From DATGMS01 sp035303945 (GTDB lineage: Bacteria > Bacteroidota > Bacteroidia > Cytophagales > Cyclobacteriaceae), in NCBI GenBank assembly GCA_035303945.1, contig DATGQZ010000050.1:1-64000 (forward strand): a stretch of DNA of 64,000 bases, in the 5' to 3' direction. Each line of letters begins with the position of its first letter. Positions within the stretch are counted from its first letter, which is position 1. The translations under genes were made by a program, and so were the position numbers. The notes beneath the pieces were generated by a model, which made no database searches, had not been told where the DNA came from, and was given only the letters and a program-made list of their open reading frames with translations. Below are positions 18,801 to 26,159 of this stretch, piece by piece.

Positions 18801-21135
18801 AGTGGTGCTAAGCTTAGATTCAACAATGCCATTGTTGGAATCCTCCCAGGTGGAAATCCTGCCGATCCGAAGTCTCAGTAATAAGCCGGGGGAGAAAATC
18901 TCGCTAAAGCTTTGGTACGATGATCAGATCGAAGGTGTTTATCCAATCAATGCCCATCTGATACAGGTTGTTTACAAAGAAGCTTTAGACACGGCAACTT
19001 TCGATAAAAATGCTTTTTCCATCAGCGGTCAGCATCACCAGATTGAAGTCATAAGAAACAATTCCGATCCATTTTCACTGCAATTGGTCCTCAATCCGCC
19101 GCTAATAGCCGATCAGGAATACGAGTTGGTTCTCCCACACATGAAAAGCAGCGACGGCACTTTTATTCCTGGATCTATTCGTACTTTCCTCTACGATAAA
19201 AGCCCTCCCCAATTGGTTGGCATAGAAGCTTTAAGTGAAACTGAAATACTTTTGACCTTTAATGAAGCTTTGGACCCAATTCTATCAGTCGTTACCTCCT
19301 TCTATCATCTTGATGAAGACGTAGAACCTGCTGAAGTGATTTTAGTTGAACAGGACAACCAGGTGATTTTGGTCTTTGGTCAACCCATGATTTATGATGA
19401 GCAATACATTTTGACGGTGAGCGGACTAGAAGACCTACAGCGCAACGCCATCAGGGAGATCGCGCTGGCGTTCCGATTTGAAGGCCCTGTATCGCCTGGA
19501 TATAGGGAGCTGGTAATAAACGAAATAATGGCTGCCCCTAAAGAAGGTCAGGATCTCCCCAATGTTGAATATGTAGAGCTTATTAACCTAGGCAACAGGA
19601 TGATATCGCTAGCCAACCTTACATTTTCCAATTCCAGAAGCCAAACCGTAATACCAAGGGCCACCTTGCCTCCTGGAGAATTGGTACTGCTTACAGCTTC
19701 ATCCAACAAAGATGTATTGGAAAAATTTGGCTTTACCTTAGGCCTATCCAATTGGCCGACCTTGTTGAATGGGGGAGATGAGTTATGGTTAATGGACCAA
19801 CATGGCAAAGTGGTTGATCATATCCAGTACACAAATGCCAGCTATGGAGATGCTGAAACGGCACAAGGCGGCTATAGTCTTGAGCTTATTAATCCATATA
19901 ACAACTGTGCTGATGAACATAATCTAAGACCATCTAAACACCCTTCCAGAGGAACGCCTGGCCAACCTAACTCCATCTTTGACGACAGCCCTGATATGAC
20001 CGCGCCTAAGTTGTTAGAAGCGCTTCTGGAGGATGAAAAGACATTGGTTCTAAAATTTTCGAAGAAACTCCATGATGAGCTCGATCAGGTAACCATACAT
20101 ATAACCCCCCAGTTGGTGACCTCTTCCATCACCTTGGAAGGAAGCAATCTGGACCATATGGTATTATCATTCGCTGATCCTGTCAGCAGTAATTTACCTT
20201 ATCAAATTTCCATACAAAACCTCCGTGATTGCGCAGGAAATCAAATCGATCCCTCCGCGCGTGAAGCTAACTTTATTTTACCCTCTCCGGCAGAAGAAGG
20301 AGATATTCTTCTCAATGAAATTCTTTTCAACCCCAGGACGGGATTCCCGAAATTCGTAGAACTATATAATCAGTCTAACAGATACATTGATCTCCAAGGC
20401 TGGAAATTAGCCAACATTGCAAATGAAGAAATAGCCAACCGACGGATAGTAGCTGATAAGCCACTGCTATTAGGTCCATTTTCGTTTAAGGTCTTCACCA
20501 CAGATTCCCAACTCCTTAAGCAGGCCTACCCGTCTGGAAAAGAGGAAACTTTCGTGGAGCTTTCGGCTCTTCCTAGTTATCCCCAGACTCGAGGAACAGT
20601 GATTCTATTGAACCCTGAAGAAACCCTTATGGAGCGTTTTAATTATGACGAAAAATTTCATCATCCTCTATTAAACGAAGTAAGGGGTGTCTCTCTAGAA
20701 CGATTAATGGCTAGACAGGAGACCAACCGGAAAGAGAATTGGCAATCTGCTTCCGCAGCATCTGGCTATGCCACACCTGGATATAAAAACTCCCAATCAC
20801 AACAAGAAGGAATATTAGAGGCGGGCATTACTATAAAGCCTGAAGTGTTTGTACCCGACGCTCCTGGAGAGCAGACATTTACAACAATTAGCTATAGCAT
20901 GGATAGACCCGGCTTTGTAGGCACTTTGCACATCTACAACATAGCGGGACAAATAGTTAGAGAGGTTTGCCAAAATGATGTATGGGGTAGTGCTGGCTTC
21001 TACACCTGGGACGGCACCGATAGCGCAGGAAGAAAGGTGAGACCCGGGTATTATATACTGTGGGCACAAGTTCTAAATCTCGATGGACAAATGGAGCAAG
21101 TGAAAAAGGCTGTTGTTGTAGGAACGAAATTCTAA
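15859..21135 (+). CDS. Very large secreted protein with lamin-tail and Ig-like domains
   Basis: The 1758-residue protein has an N-terminal signal-like hydrophobic segment, then a beta-rich domain (about 30-195). Three lamin-tail domains are marked by the INEIMPDP-type opening and a following EYIEIYN-type strand, at about 297-455, 1217-1370 and 1482-1650. In between stand roughly ten Ig-like units with recurring LTxxGLQDxxGN-type endings, resembling SbsA Ig-like or Big_5 repeats. The C-terminus (1657-1758) resembles a FlgD-type Ig domain with IYNIAGQIVRE and WDGTDSAGRKVRPGYYI, a form common on type IX secretion cargo in this phylum. A surface or secreted adhesin or matrix protein is likely; no catalytic motif was seen. 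A terminator follows the stop. Confidence 0.82.
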   Translation: MKALTFVWGFVAFTILGLDFLSKTDTFDALQDFESNFSIVDYPEEFLPNWSANAVRSNSSRVFQAAGEGYDGSHALGIQAIGSFNAEIYIKTTTKGLTNNRFSLKAKTKRNGSGNRPASVYFSFSINGTDFDSRQQIGDDQTFANEDGEYKSFEGNIPEAYLEKELITIKMEVNYGEGSGSAARLYIDDFLIHGSLDDPSPKHLQVHAISSDAANLLAVQFNQPILLKDNQVPLLDHGYGTPKKVSVDVDMLLLEYDDYIYSNRYQLQLSNITSVETEEIWSDTTLYFELVKPIPLGALIINEIMPDPNPKGLIPEEPILPQGSSHEYIEIYNATNKAIWLNGVSYNDGGLEEVTLEPQSYLLISSLNNKTIFSSFGHTAAAVPFRTLANTSGEVFIKDAFENVIDSLPYTQDLFDHPQKRNGGWSLERVSPRLHCNDTDNWKASIAKQGGTPGRINSVFNANPVIPPLEIIGIQSRGLQSIQISFSKAIPEQNRADAAFLCDDDVLSAVWIDASHVLLTFPAELTHGAIYNLDIYDLYDCAGSLLAQRSYDFLYDIEGPKVTRIASLAPDELLIMLDETAIGPTAVSPSNYTINNRDDLIKSASLPDSSIIHLILQQPLELNRQHRLTIKALTDSQGNHTSSFEANFWMDDQLDTVQWTGTNRLTLYFHIDLDEAAASKPANYFLDKGIGPAQHAFVDTDNNRLVHVIFDQNIPVNTHVTLTTQNLQDTAGNYINSHKKAIFIDNRPIAISKLQVLNDSSVHILFNKPLQKELATLSLNYIINQEVGHPKAVQLVKADAVILTVHPLREGQEYALTVSGLQDIFGFSMSRNLNFSFFFDNSGPVLVETIIFTPYNLKFKFNEPIHLPQPAQILINGQAAAEVSLIDKDELLAVTSEELTQEVIQVLISNLSDHQGNSTGTTSSDLNNAIAKLSMATILQQDLIQLTFNHRLNPEEAIDPKHYSINGKAPGKATLLENEFEVVLSLDSTMPLLESSQVEILPIRSLSNKPGEKISLKLWYDDQIEGVYPINAHLIQVVYKEALDTATFDKNAFSISGQHHQIEVIRNNSDPFSLQLVLNPPLIADQEYELVLPHMKSSDGTFIPGSIRTFLYDKSPPQLVGIEALSETEILLTFNEALDPILSVVTSFYHLDEDVEPAEVILVEQDNQVILVFGQPMIYDEQYILTVSGLEDLQRNAIREIALAFRFEGPVSPGYRELVINEIMAAPKEGQDLPNVEYVELINLGNRMISLANLTFSNSRSQTVIPRATLPPGELVLLTASSNKDVLEKFGFTLGLSNWPTLLNGGDELWLMDQHGKVVDHIQYTNASYGDAETAQGGYSLELINPYNNCADEHNLRPSKHPSRGTPGQPNSIFDDSPDMTAPKLLEALLEDEKTLVLKFSKKLHDELDQVTIHITPQLVTSSITLEGSNLDHMVLSFADPVSSNLPYQISIQNLRDCAGNQIDPSAREANFILPSPAEEGDILLNEILFNPRTGFPKFVELYNQSNRYIDLQGWKLANIANEEIANRRIVADKPLLLGPFSFKVFTTDSQLLKQAYPSGKEETFVELSALPSYPQTRGTVILLNPEETLMERFNYDEKFHHPLLNEVRGVSLERLMARQETNRKENWQSASAASGYATPGYKNSQSQQEGILEAGITIKPEVFVPDAPGEQTFTTISYSMDRPGFVGTLHIYNIAGQIVREVCQNDVWGSAGFYTWDGTDSAGRKVRPGYYILWAQVLNLDGQMEQVKKAVVVGTKF

Positions 21136-21137
21136 AA

Positions 21138-21166
21138 AAAATCCCACTACAGCGTAGCGGGATTTT
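21138..21166 (+). terminator. Terminator after the lamin-tail protein gene
   Basis: A 13-bp stem with one A/C mismatch (arms 21138-21150 and 21154-21166, loop AGC) begins just after the stop codon. A and T runs on the two sides could allow action in both directions between the convergent genes. Confidence 0.75.
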
Positions 21167-21184
21167 GTTGCACGTCAACCTTAT

Positions 21185-21835
21185 TTATGGTAAAGGCTTC
21201 ACCATAATGTCCTTGTAGTAGATGACGCTTTCAGGATCATGTGCCTGAAGGGCGAAGGTACCTCTGTCGAGTTTCTTTTCACCAGCATTAGCAGGTCTAT
21301 TTGCATCTTCTGCTTCCACATATTCATTTACAATTTCACCATTGATCTTAACGGTTATTTTTCCGTCTTTGACAATGATATGTTCCGTATACCACTCATT
21401 ATCCTTCACATATACTTCTTTTACATCGGCAAAGGAATAGACACTACCGGTCTTCCTCCAATCGCTGTGTGTCTGGTTGACCTGTATCTCGTATCCTTTG
21501 TCTGGCCAACCGCTTTCCTGAAACTTGGTGTGGATAAAAATCCCTGAATTGGCACCAGGCTCCGTTTTTACAAGCGCTTTGAATTCAAAGTTTTTGAAAT
21601 CGTGGTTGTTGACAGGCCCTTCATAAAAAAGATGGGCTCTAGGGCCGTCAACCTTGATAGCCCCGTCGACCACTTGGAAAGACTGAGGATTTTCATTGAC
21701 TCTCCAACCATCAAGTGACTTTCCGTCAAAGAGAGAAATCCAGCCTTTTTTATCGGCTTTTTTCTCCTTTTTGTTTTGTGCAAATGCTGTTGCGGTAAAA
21801 AGCACCAATACAGCGATCATGAGCGTTCTTTTCAT
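21185..21835 (-). CDS. Secreted DUF1080 (3-keto-disaccharide hydrolase-like) protein
   Basis: This 216-residue protein has a signal peptide cleaved after ATAFA. The rest is a single concanavalin-like DUF1080 domain: ISLFDGKSLDGWRV, then FEFKALVKTEPGANSGIFIHT, GYEIQVNQTH, NEWYTEHIIVKDGKITVKINGE and FALQAHDPESVIYYKDIMVKPL. Members of this family, named 3-keto-disaccharide hydrolases, act on 3-keto-glycosides or bind carbohydrates in the periplasm. No dehydrogenase that would make a 3-keto sugar is found near it. The gene ends against the large lamin-tail protein gene and lies 89 nt downstream of the AtpZ-like gene on the same strand, so it may have its own promoter. Confidence 0.9.
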   Translation of the reverse strand: MKRTLMIAVLVLFTATAFAQNKKEKKADKKGWISLFDGKSLDGWRVNENPQSFQVVDGAIKVDGPRAHLFYEGPVNNHDFKNFEFKALVKTEPGANSGIFIHTKFQESGWPDKGYEIQVNQTHSDWRKTGSVYSFADVKEVYVKDNEWYTEHIIVKDGKITVKINGEIVNEYVEAEDANRPANAGEKKLDRGTFALQAHDPESVIYYKDIMVKPLP

Positions 21836-21924
21836 TCTGCTTACAATTAATCGTTAAATAAAAGTGTGTTATCGGGTTATTGGGTAAAATACTTGAAATA
21901 TGTTTGACAGCATGAGCGACCTCG

Positions 21925-22152
21925 CTAATCATCTTCCTTTACAGACTTGAAAAGCTGGTAAAAGGCAATAAACACTGAAGCAAAGCAAAACACCAGCACC
22001 CAAAGGGGAAAATGCATCTCACTGTTCTCTTGAACCTTGAGTCCTATCCATGTCCCTAAACCGATGATGGCGCACATTTGAAAGGCAAGACCGATGTATT
22101 TTACGTACGCCGGAGGCTTACCGTGAGAGGCCTTTTCCTTCATGTCCGCCAT
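21925..22152 (-). CDS. AtpZ/AtpI-like small membrane protein
   Basis: A protein of about 75 residues with two membrane segments (roughly residues 18-37 and 45-64), matching the AtpZ/AtpI family: YVKYIGLAFQMCAIIGLGTWIGLKV in the first helix with the conserved Gly spacing. Family members assist assembly of the ATP synthase Fo part or Mg2+ uptake. Here the ATP synthase genes are not downstream; a DUF1080 gene is. The start was set at ATG 22152 (22143 and 22188 are alternatives), which overlaps the end of the bactofilin gene by about 35 nt and suggests translational coupling with it. Confidence 0.72.
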   Translation of the reverse strand: MADMKEKASHGKPPAYVKYIGLAFQMCAIIGLGTWIGLKVQENSEMHFPLWVLVFCFASVFIAFYQLFKSVKEDD

Positions 22153-22543
22153 TCTCCTTAAAATTTGGTTGAATTGTCTGATGCTCACCGCTCATACTGC
22201 ACTTGCCGTTAAACACCGCCCCGTTTTCGATAATCAATTTGGTAGCAGCAATATCCCCATTGATATAAGCAGTCTTTTTGAGATGAAGCGTACCCCTACA
22301 GCGTATCCCTCCATCAATATGACCAGACACCTCTGCTTCGGCAGCTTCGATATTACCGGTCACATGCGCTGACTCACCAATAACGATCTTGTTTTGAGAG
22401 ATAAGCGACCCATCCACTTTTCCTTCGATCCTGATGTTCCCTTCCGTAGCAATGTCGCCTACAATAACGGTTTCAAGTGCCACCAGATTGCTGGAGGTAA
22501 CAAAATCAGTCGTGGATCTTTTATCTTCATTAATATCCGGCAT
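22118..22543 (-). CDS. Bactofilin (polymer-forming cytoskeletal protein)
   Basis: The 141-residue protein shows the bactofilin beta-helix, about residues 22-120, with short repeats of the form V-x-G-x-I/V (IVGDIATEGNIRIEGKVDGSL, then VTGNIEAAEAEVSGHIDGGI). The flanking tails are short and polar. Bactofilins polymerise without nucleotide into filaments that often recruit peptidoglycan enzymes. The start was set at ATG 22543, one base after the stop of the upstream M23 peptidase gene. The pairing of bactofilin with an M23 peptidase is known from several bacteria where it controls cell shape, and is likely to mean the same here. A second bactofilin is encoded at 54237. Confidence 0.92.
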   Translation of the reverse strand: MPDINEDKRSTTDFVTSSNLVALETVIVGDIATEGNIRIEGKVDGSLISQNKIVIGESAHVTGNIEAAEAEVSGHIDGGIRCRGTLHLKKTAYINGDIAATKLIIENGAVFNGKCSMSGEHQTIQPNFKENGGHEGKGLSR

Positions 22544-22544
22544 G

Positions 22545-23414
22545 CTAATCAAAGGTTATAAATTCCTGAGGATTCAAAGGGTTTCCCTTGTACCAAAGTT
22601 CCATATGAAGGTGCTGCCCGGTGGTTTGTTCGCCTGTATTTCCAATGATAGAAATTATTTCTCCACCCCTTACCGGATCACCTAGCTTTTTCAATAATAC
22701 TGAATTATGCTTATATATAGAAATCAATTCATTGGAATGCTGCACGGTAATAACATAACCGGTTTCCAGCGTCCACGATGCTAAAATCACCGTACCGTCA
22801 GCAATGGATTTCACAGGCTCATTATCTGCAGATACGATATCCACGCCGAAGTGGTTTTGGGAAGGCTCAAAGCTACCCGTGACCACGCCCTTGAGTGGTG
22901 GAAAAAAATAGGCATCAGAAAATGATGAATTTGAGATGCTCACAAAACTGCTTTCATCCAACGGCTTTGACTGAAACTCCTCAATAATGCTTTTAGTCGC
23001 TTCGGAAGATTTGTACAAATCGATCGTCTGTCTGTTTACTTCCAAAGGAACTGAAGGATCGGCCACCACTGAGGTATCCTCTTCGTCTTCTCCAGCAATG
23101 ATCCGCTTGATGTTTCTGACGTAGTTATCTTTAGCCTCCACCTCCAATAATAGAGAGTCCAAAGTTTCGGTGAGGGCTAAAATTCTCGCCGTATTTTCCG
23201 TTTCTATATAAGCCGGATCAAACCATCTCGGTAACACTGCTCTGGAAACAATCAGGGAGATGACAAAGCAAACCATAAAAAGGAAGACAAGCAATAATCC
23301 CACTCGGACTTTCGTAATAGTAAAGGAAGTAATGACAGAAAAATCCTCCTTCCGGCGTATAACAAACAGGAATTTCTTATCAATCCAGCTTTTGATTCTT
23401 TGTTGAAGATCCAA
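22545..23414 (-). CDS. Membrane-anchored M23-family peptidoglycan endopeptidase
   Basis: The protein has 289 residues. An N-terminal cytoplasmic segment of about 36 residues is followed by one membrane helix (37-57), a periplasmic coiled-coil-like stalk (65-110) and the C-terminal M23 domain (170-285). The zinc site is intact: H188 and D192 in HxxxD, and H268 and H270 in HLH. It should cut peptide cross-links of peptidoglycan. TTG at 23414 seems to be the start, since the frame has a stop a few codons upstream and no ATG before the membrane helix. It heads an operon with the bactofilin gene and is divergent from the SprE/PorW-like gene. Confidence 0.92.
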   Translation of the reverse strand: MDLQQRIKSWIDKKFLFVIRRKEDFSVITSFTITKVRVGLLLVFLFMVCFVISLIVSRAVLPRWFDPAYIETENTARILALTETLDSLLLEVEAKDNYVRNIKRIIAGEDEEDTSVVADPSVPLEVNRQTIDLYKSSEATKSIIEEFQSKPLDESSFVSISNSSFSDAYFFPPLKGVVTGSFEPSQNHFGVDIVSADNEPVKSIADGTVILASWTLETGYVITVQHSNELISIYKHNSVLLKKLGDPVRGGEIISIIGNTGEQTTGQHLHMELWYKGNPLNPQEFITFD

Positions 23415-23444
23415 TTTATAGATAGGTTATCATTTAAGGTGGCA

Positions 23445-23452
23445 CAAAAATA
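23445..23452 (-). promoter_or_regulatory. Candidate -7 element for the M23-bactofilin operon
   Basis: On the minus strand the site reads TATTTTTG, matching TAnnTTTG, 31 nt before the start codon of the peptidase gene. No TTTG lies at the expected -33 position. Confidence 0.35.
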
Positions 23453-23525
23453 GGATATTAAATGCAAGCATTTAAATTTTAAATTCAAAAGGACTAATTT
23501 GGCACTTGCTAATCAGAATATCTTA

Positions 23526-26156
23526 ATGGGCAAAAAGCTCCTCTATATCATCATTTTCATTCATTGTTTCCTTACGGGCTGTTCCTTCCAAAAGAATACT
23601 TTTATTAATCGCTTATACCACAACACAACGGCCAGATTCAACGCCTATTATCTAGCTAAGGAAAAAGTAGAAGAGCTGGAAGAGAATATAATAAAGGACC
23701 ATCAGGAGGATTTCTCACAGGTGCTACCAGTTTTTTATCCAATTGATAGTGCCACCATAGAATCTAACGCTGATCTTATAAATGAAGCAAGGGAGCTTGC
23801 GTCTAAAGCCATCGACTGGCACAAGATCAGCAAATGGGTGGACCCGAGTTACTTCCTTTTGGGTAAGCTGGATTATTATCAAGGCCGATTTGATGATGCT
23901 TCCAACACATTTAAATACCTCAATGTCAATAGTAAACAAAAAGATGTACGTCATTTGTCGCTGATACAGCTGTTGCGCTCATTTATCGATTTGAAAAGAT
24001 TTGACGATGCGACGTTTGTAGTTGATTACCTCTCTAAGGAACCAGGTATAAGCCAAAACAATCTCCAGTACCTCTACAAGACATTGGCCTACTATTATGA
24101 AACCCGGGGAGAACAGGACATGGTGATTACTGCCCTGGATAAAGCGCTAGAAAACACTAAAGACAAGGACGAAAAATCAAGGCTGAACTTTATCATGGGA
24201 CAGCTTTACCAGCGTGCGGGACTAGATGCTTTTGCCTACGATTTTTACCAAAGATCTTTGAGTGGCAATCCGCCATACGAAAGAACCTTTTTTGCACGGT
24301 TATATTCGCAGCAAGTCGTTGAGCTGGAAAAAAGCCGTGATCTAAGGCGAGTCAGAAGCTATTATGATGAACTCTACAAAGACCGCAAAAACATCGACCT
24401 TCGAGACGTTATTCTTTATGAAAAAGCCATCTTTGAACTAAATCAAGGAGAGTTGGAGGAGGCTATTCGTTTGCTCAACTTGGCAGCAGAAGAACCCGGC
24501 AAAAACCAACGACAAAAGGGTTATATTTATCAGAAGCTTGCGCAAATTCACTTAGAAGAAAAGCGTGATTACGCCGCGACCAAACGATACGTAGATTTGG
24601 CGCTTGAAAACTTCCGCAAATCAGATAATCAATTTCAAGAGCTTACATTACAGAAAGCAGTCCTGGATGATTACGTTACCAACTACGACTTGATTCACAA
24701 GAACGATAGCCTGTTGTATCTTGCACAACTTAGCCCAGAGGAACAGGAAGCCTATGTAGATCAATACATTCAAGGTGAAGAGGAGCGTTTGCTCAGGGAA
24801 GCTGAAGCTGCCAGCGCTCCAAAGTCCAGCAATATTTTTAACAGCTTACTGGCATTCGGGGGTGGAGGATCTGGAAGTAATTTTTATTGGGACAATCCAG
24901 TAGCCATGCAGAAAGGTGCCGTGGAATTTGCCCGCGTGTGGGGCAGTAGACCTTTAGAAGACCACTGGAGAAGAAGCAATAAAGGCTTTCAACAAGCACC
25001 TGAAGATGCTGAAACAGCACCAGACAGTGTAGTGGCTGAGGAAGCCGAGGAAGAGCGTGTGAATGCTATTGTCCTTCCCGACAAGAAAACGCTGCTCCAA
25101 GCGATACCCAATGACGAAGCCAGTCAACGAAGAATGCACGAAGAGCTAGAGGAAGCTTACTTCAACCTTGGTAAATTACTGTTCTTTGACCTCAACGAAC
25201 CCGAACGCTCCATTTCCTATTTGGAGAAATTGATAGAGCAGTATCCCCACACCCAAAAAAAACCAGAAGCCTATTATACCCTTCACCTCGCTTCGGAGGA
25301 GGTAAAAGGAGCTGCTTCGACCTACTTGAGCCGCCTGAAGTCGGAGTTCCCAGATTCTCAGTTTACAAAATCCCTTGATAATCCAGGGGGTGCTACCGGA
25401 AATGAAGCCAATTTAGCGGCTGCACGGGAATATCGTACAGCATACCAGCTGTACACTGACGGCGAGTATCAATCTTCAAGAGTCATAATTCGAAAGGCAT
25501 TAGACGAATACCCCTTGACAGATAATTCTGAGAGACTATTACTGTTGGACATTATGATATCCGGGAAAACTGACGAGCGGGAGGAATACAAAAACAGATT
25601 AGAAAATTACATACAAAACGTCCAAGACCCTGGCTTATACGATTTGGCAAGAAATATGCTGTCGGTGCTTGGAGCACCTGACACGTCTGTAGAAACAACA
25701 CCATCGACAGACATTTCACCAGATCCTTTAGCCGAAGAACAGGTTGATCAGGATCAGGGAGCTGATGCCAGCAATCAAGAAGCTTCGCCTTATACCTTGA
25801 ATCTTGATCAGACACATATCTTCTTTTTGACGCTAGATGCAAGCCAATATGCAGCAAACAAAAACCTCACAGCCGAACTGGAAAATTTTCATCAGCAATA
25901 CTTTCCGAACAGGAGGTTGCGTACCGGCAATATTTCCTTCACCAGGGAGCATACCATAATAATTATTAGTCCCTTTACCAACGCGGAAAATGCCCTTTCT
26001 TATCAGAGGGAATTTTTAAATAGTTTTAACTTCGATTCTCTATCGGAGGAATTAAAAATGAGTAGTTTTGTTATTTCGATTGAAAATTTCCAACAGCTGA
26101 ACAAACGAAAAGATATAGAAGAATATAAGGCTTTCTACCGTGAGTCTTATCCATAA
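23526..26156 (+). CDS. sprE: SprE/PorW-like TPR lipoprotein of type IX secretion and gliding
   Basis: The 876-residue protein has a signal peptide with lipobox LTGC near residue 20 and then a conserved opening NTFINRLYHNTTARFNAYYLAKEKVEE that is typical of the SprE/PorW family. TPR repeats fill about residues 75-410 and again 540-690, and the C-terminus (about 760-876) holds an alpha/beta domain with YTLNLDQTHIFFLTLD. In Flavobacterium johnsoniae SprE and in Porphyromonas PorW this outer-membrane lipoprotein is needed for type IX secretion. The start is ATG 23526; a TTG nine codons earlier would break the signal peptide pattern. A class A PBP gene follows 3 nt after the stop. The symbol is by family resemblance. 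Confidence 0.75.
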   Translation: MGKKLLYIIIFIHCFLTGCSFQKNTFINRLYHNTTARFNAYYLAKEKVEELEENIIKDHQEDFSQVLPVFYPIDSATIESNADLINEARELASKAIDWHKISKWVDPSYFLLGKLDYYQGRFDDASNTFKYLNVNSKQKDVRHLSLIQLLRSFIDLKRFDDATFVVDYLSKEPGISQNNLQYLYKTLAYYYETRGEQDMVITALDKALENTKDKDEKSRLNFIMGQLYQRAGLDAFAYDFYQRSLSGNPPYERTFFARLYSQQVVELEKSRDLRRVRSYYDELYKDRKNIDLRDVILYEKAIFELNQGELEEAIRLLNLAAEEPGKNQRQKGYIYQKLAQIHLEEKRDYAATKRYVDLALENFRKSDNQFQELTLQKAVLDDYVTNYDLIHKNDSLLYLAQLSPEEQEAYVDQYIQGEEERLLREAEAASAPKSSNIFNSLLAFGGGGSGSNFYWDNPVAMQKGAVEFARVWGSRPLEDHWRRSNKGFQQAPEDAETAPDSVVAEEAEEERVNAIVLPDKKTLLQAIPNDEASQRRMHEELEEAYFNLGKLLFFDLNEPERSISYLEKLIEQYPHTQKKPEAYYTLHLASEEVKGAASTYLSRLKSEFPDSQFTKSLDNPGGATGNEANLAAAREYRTAYQLYTDGEYQSSRVIIRKALDEYPLTDNSERLLLLDIMISGKTDEREEYKNRLENYIQNVQDPGLYDLARNMLSVLGAPDTSVETTPSTDISPDPLAEEQVDQDQGADASNQEASPYTLNLDQTHIFFLTLDASQYAANKNLTAELENFHQQYFPNRRLRTGNISFTREHTIIIISPFTNAENALSYQREFLNSFNFDSLSEELKMSSFVISIENFQQLNKRKDIEEYKAFYRESYP

Positions 26157-26159
26157 GTT

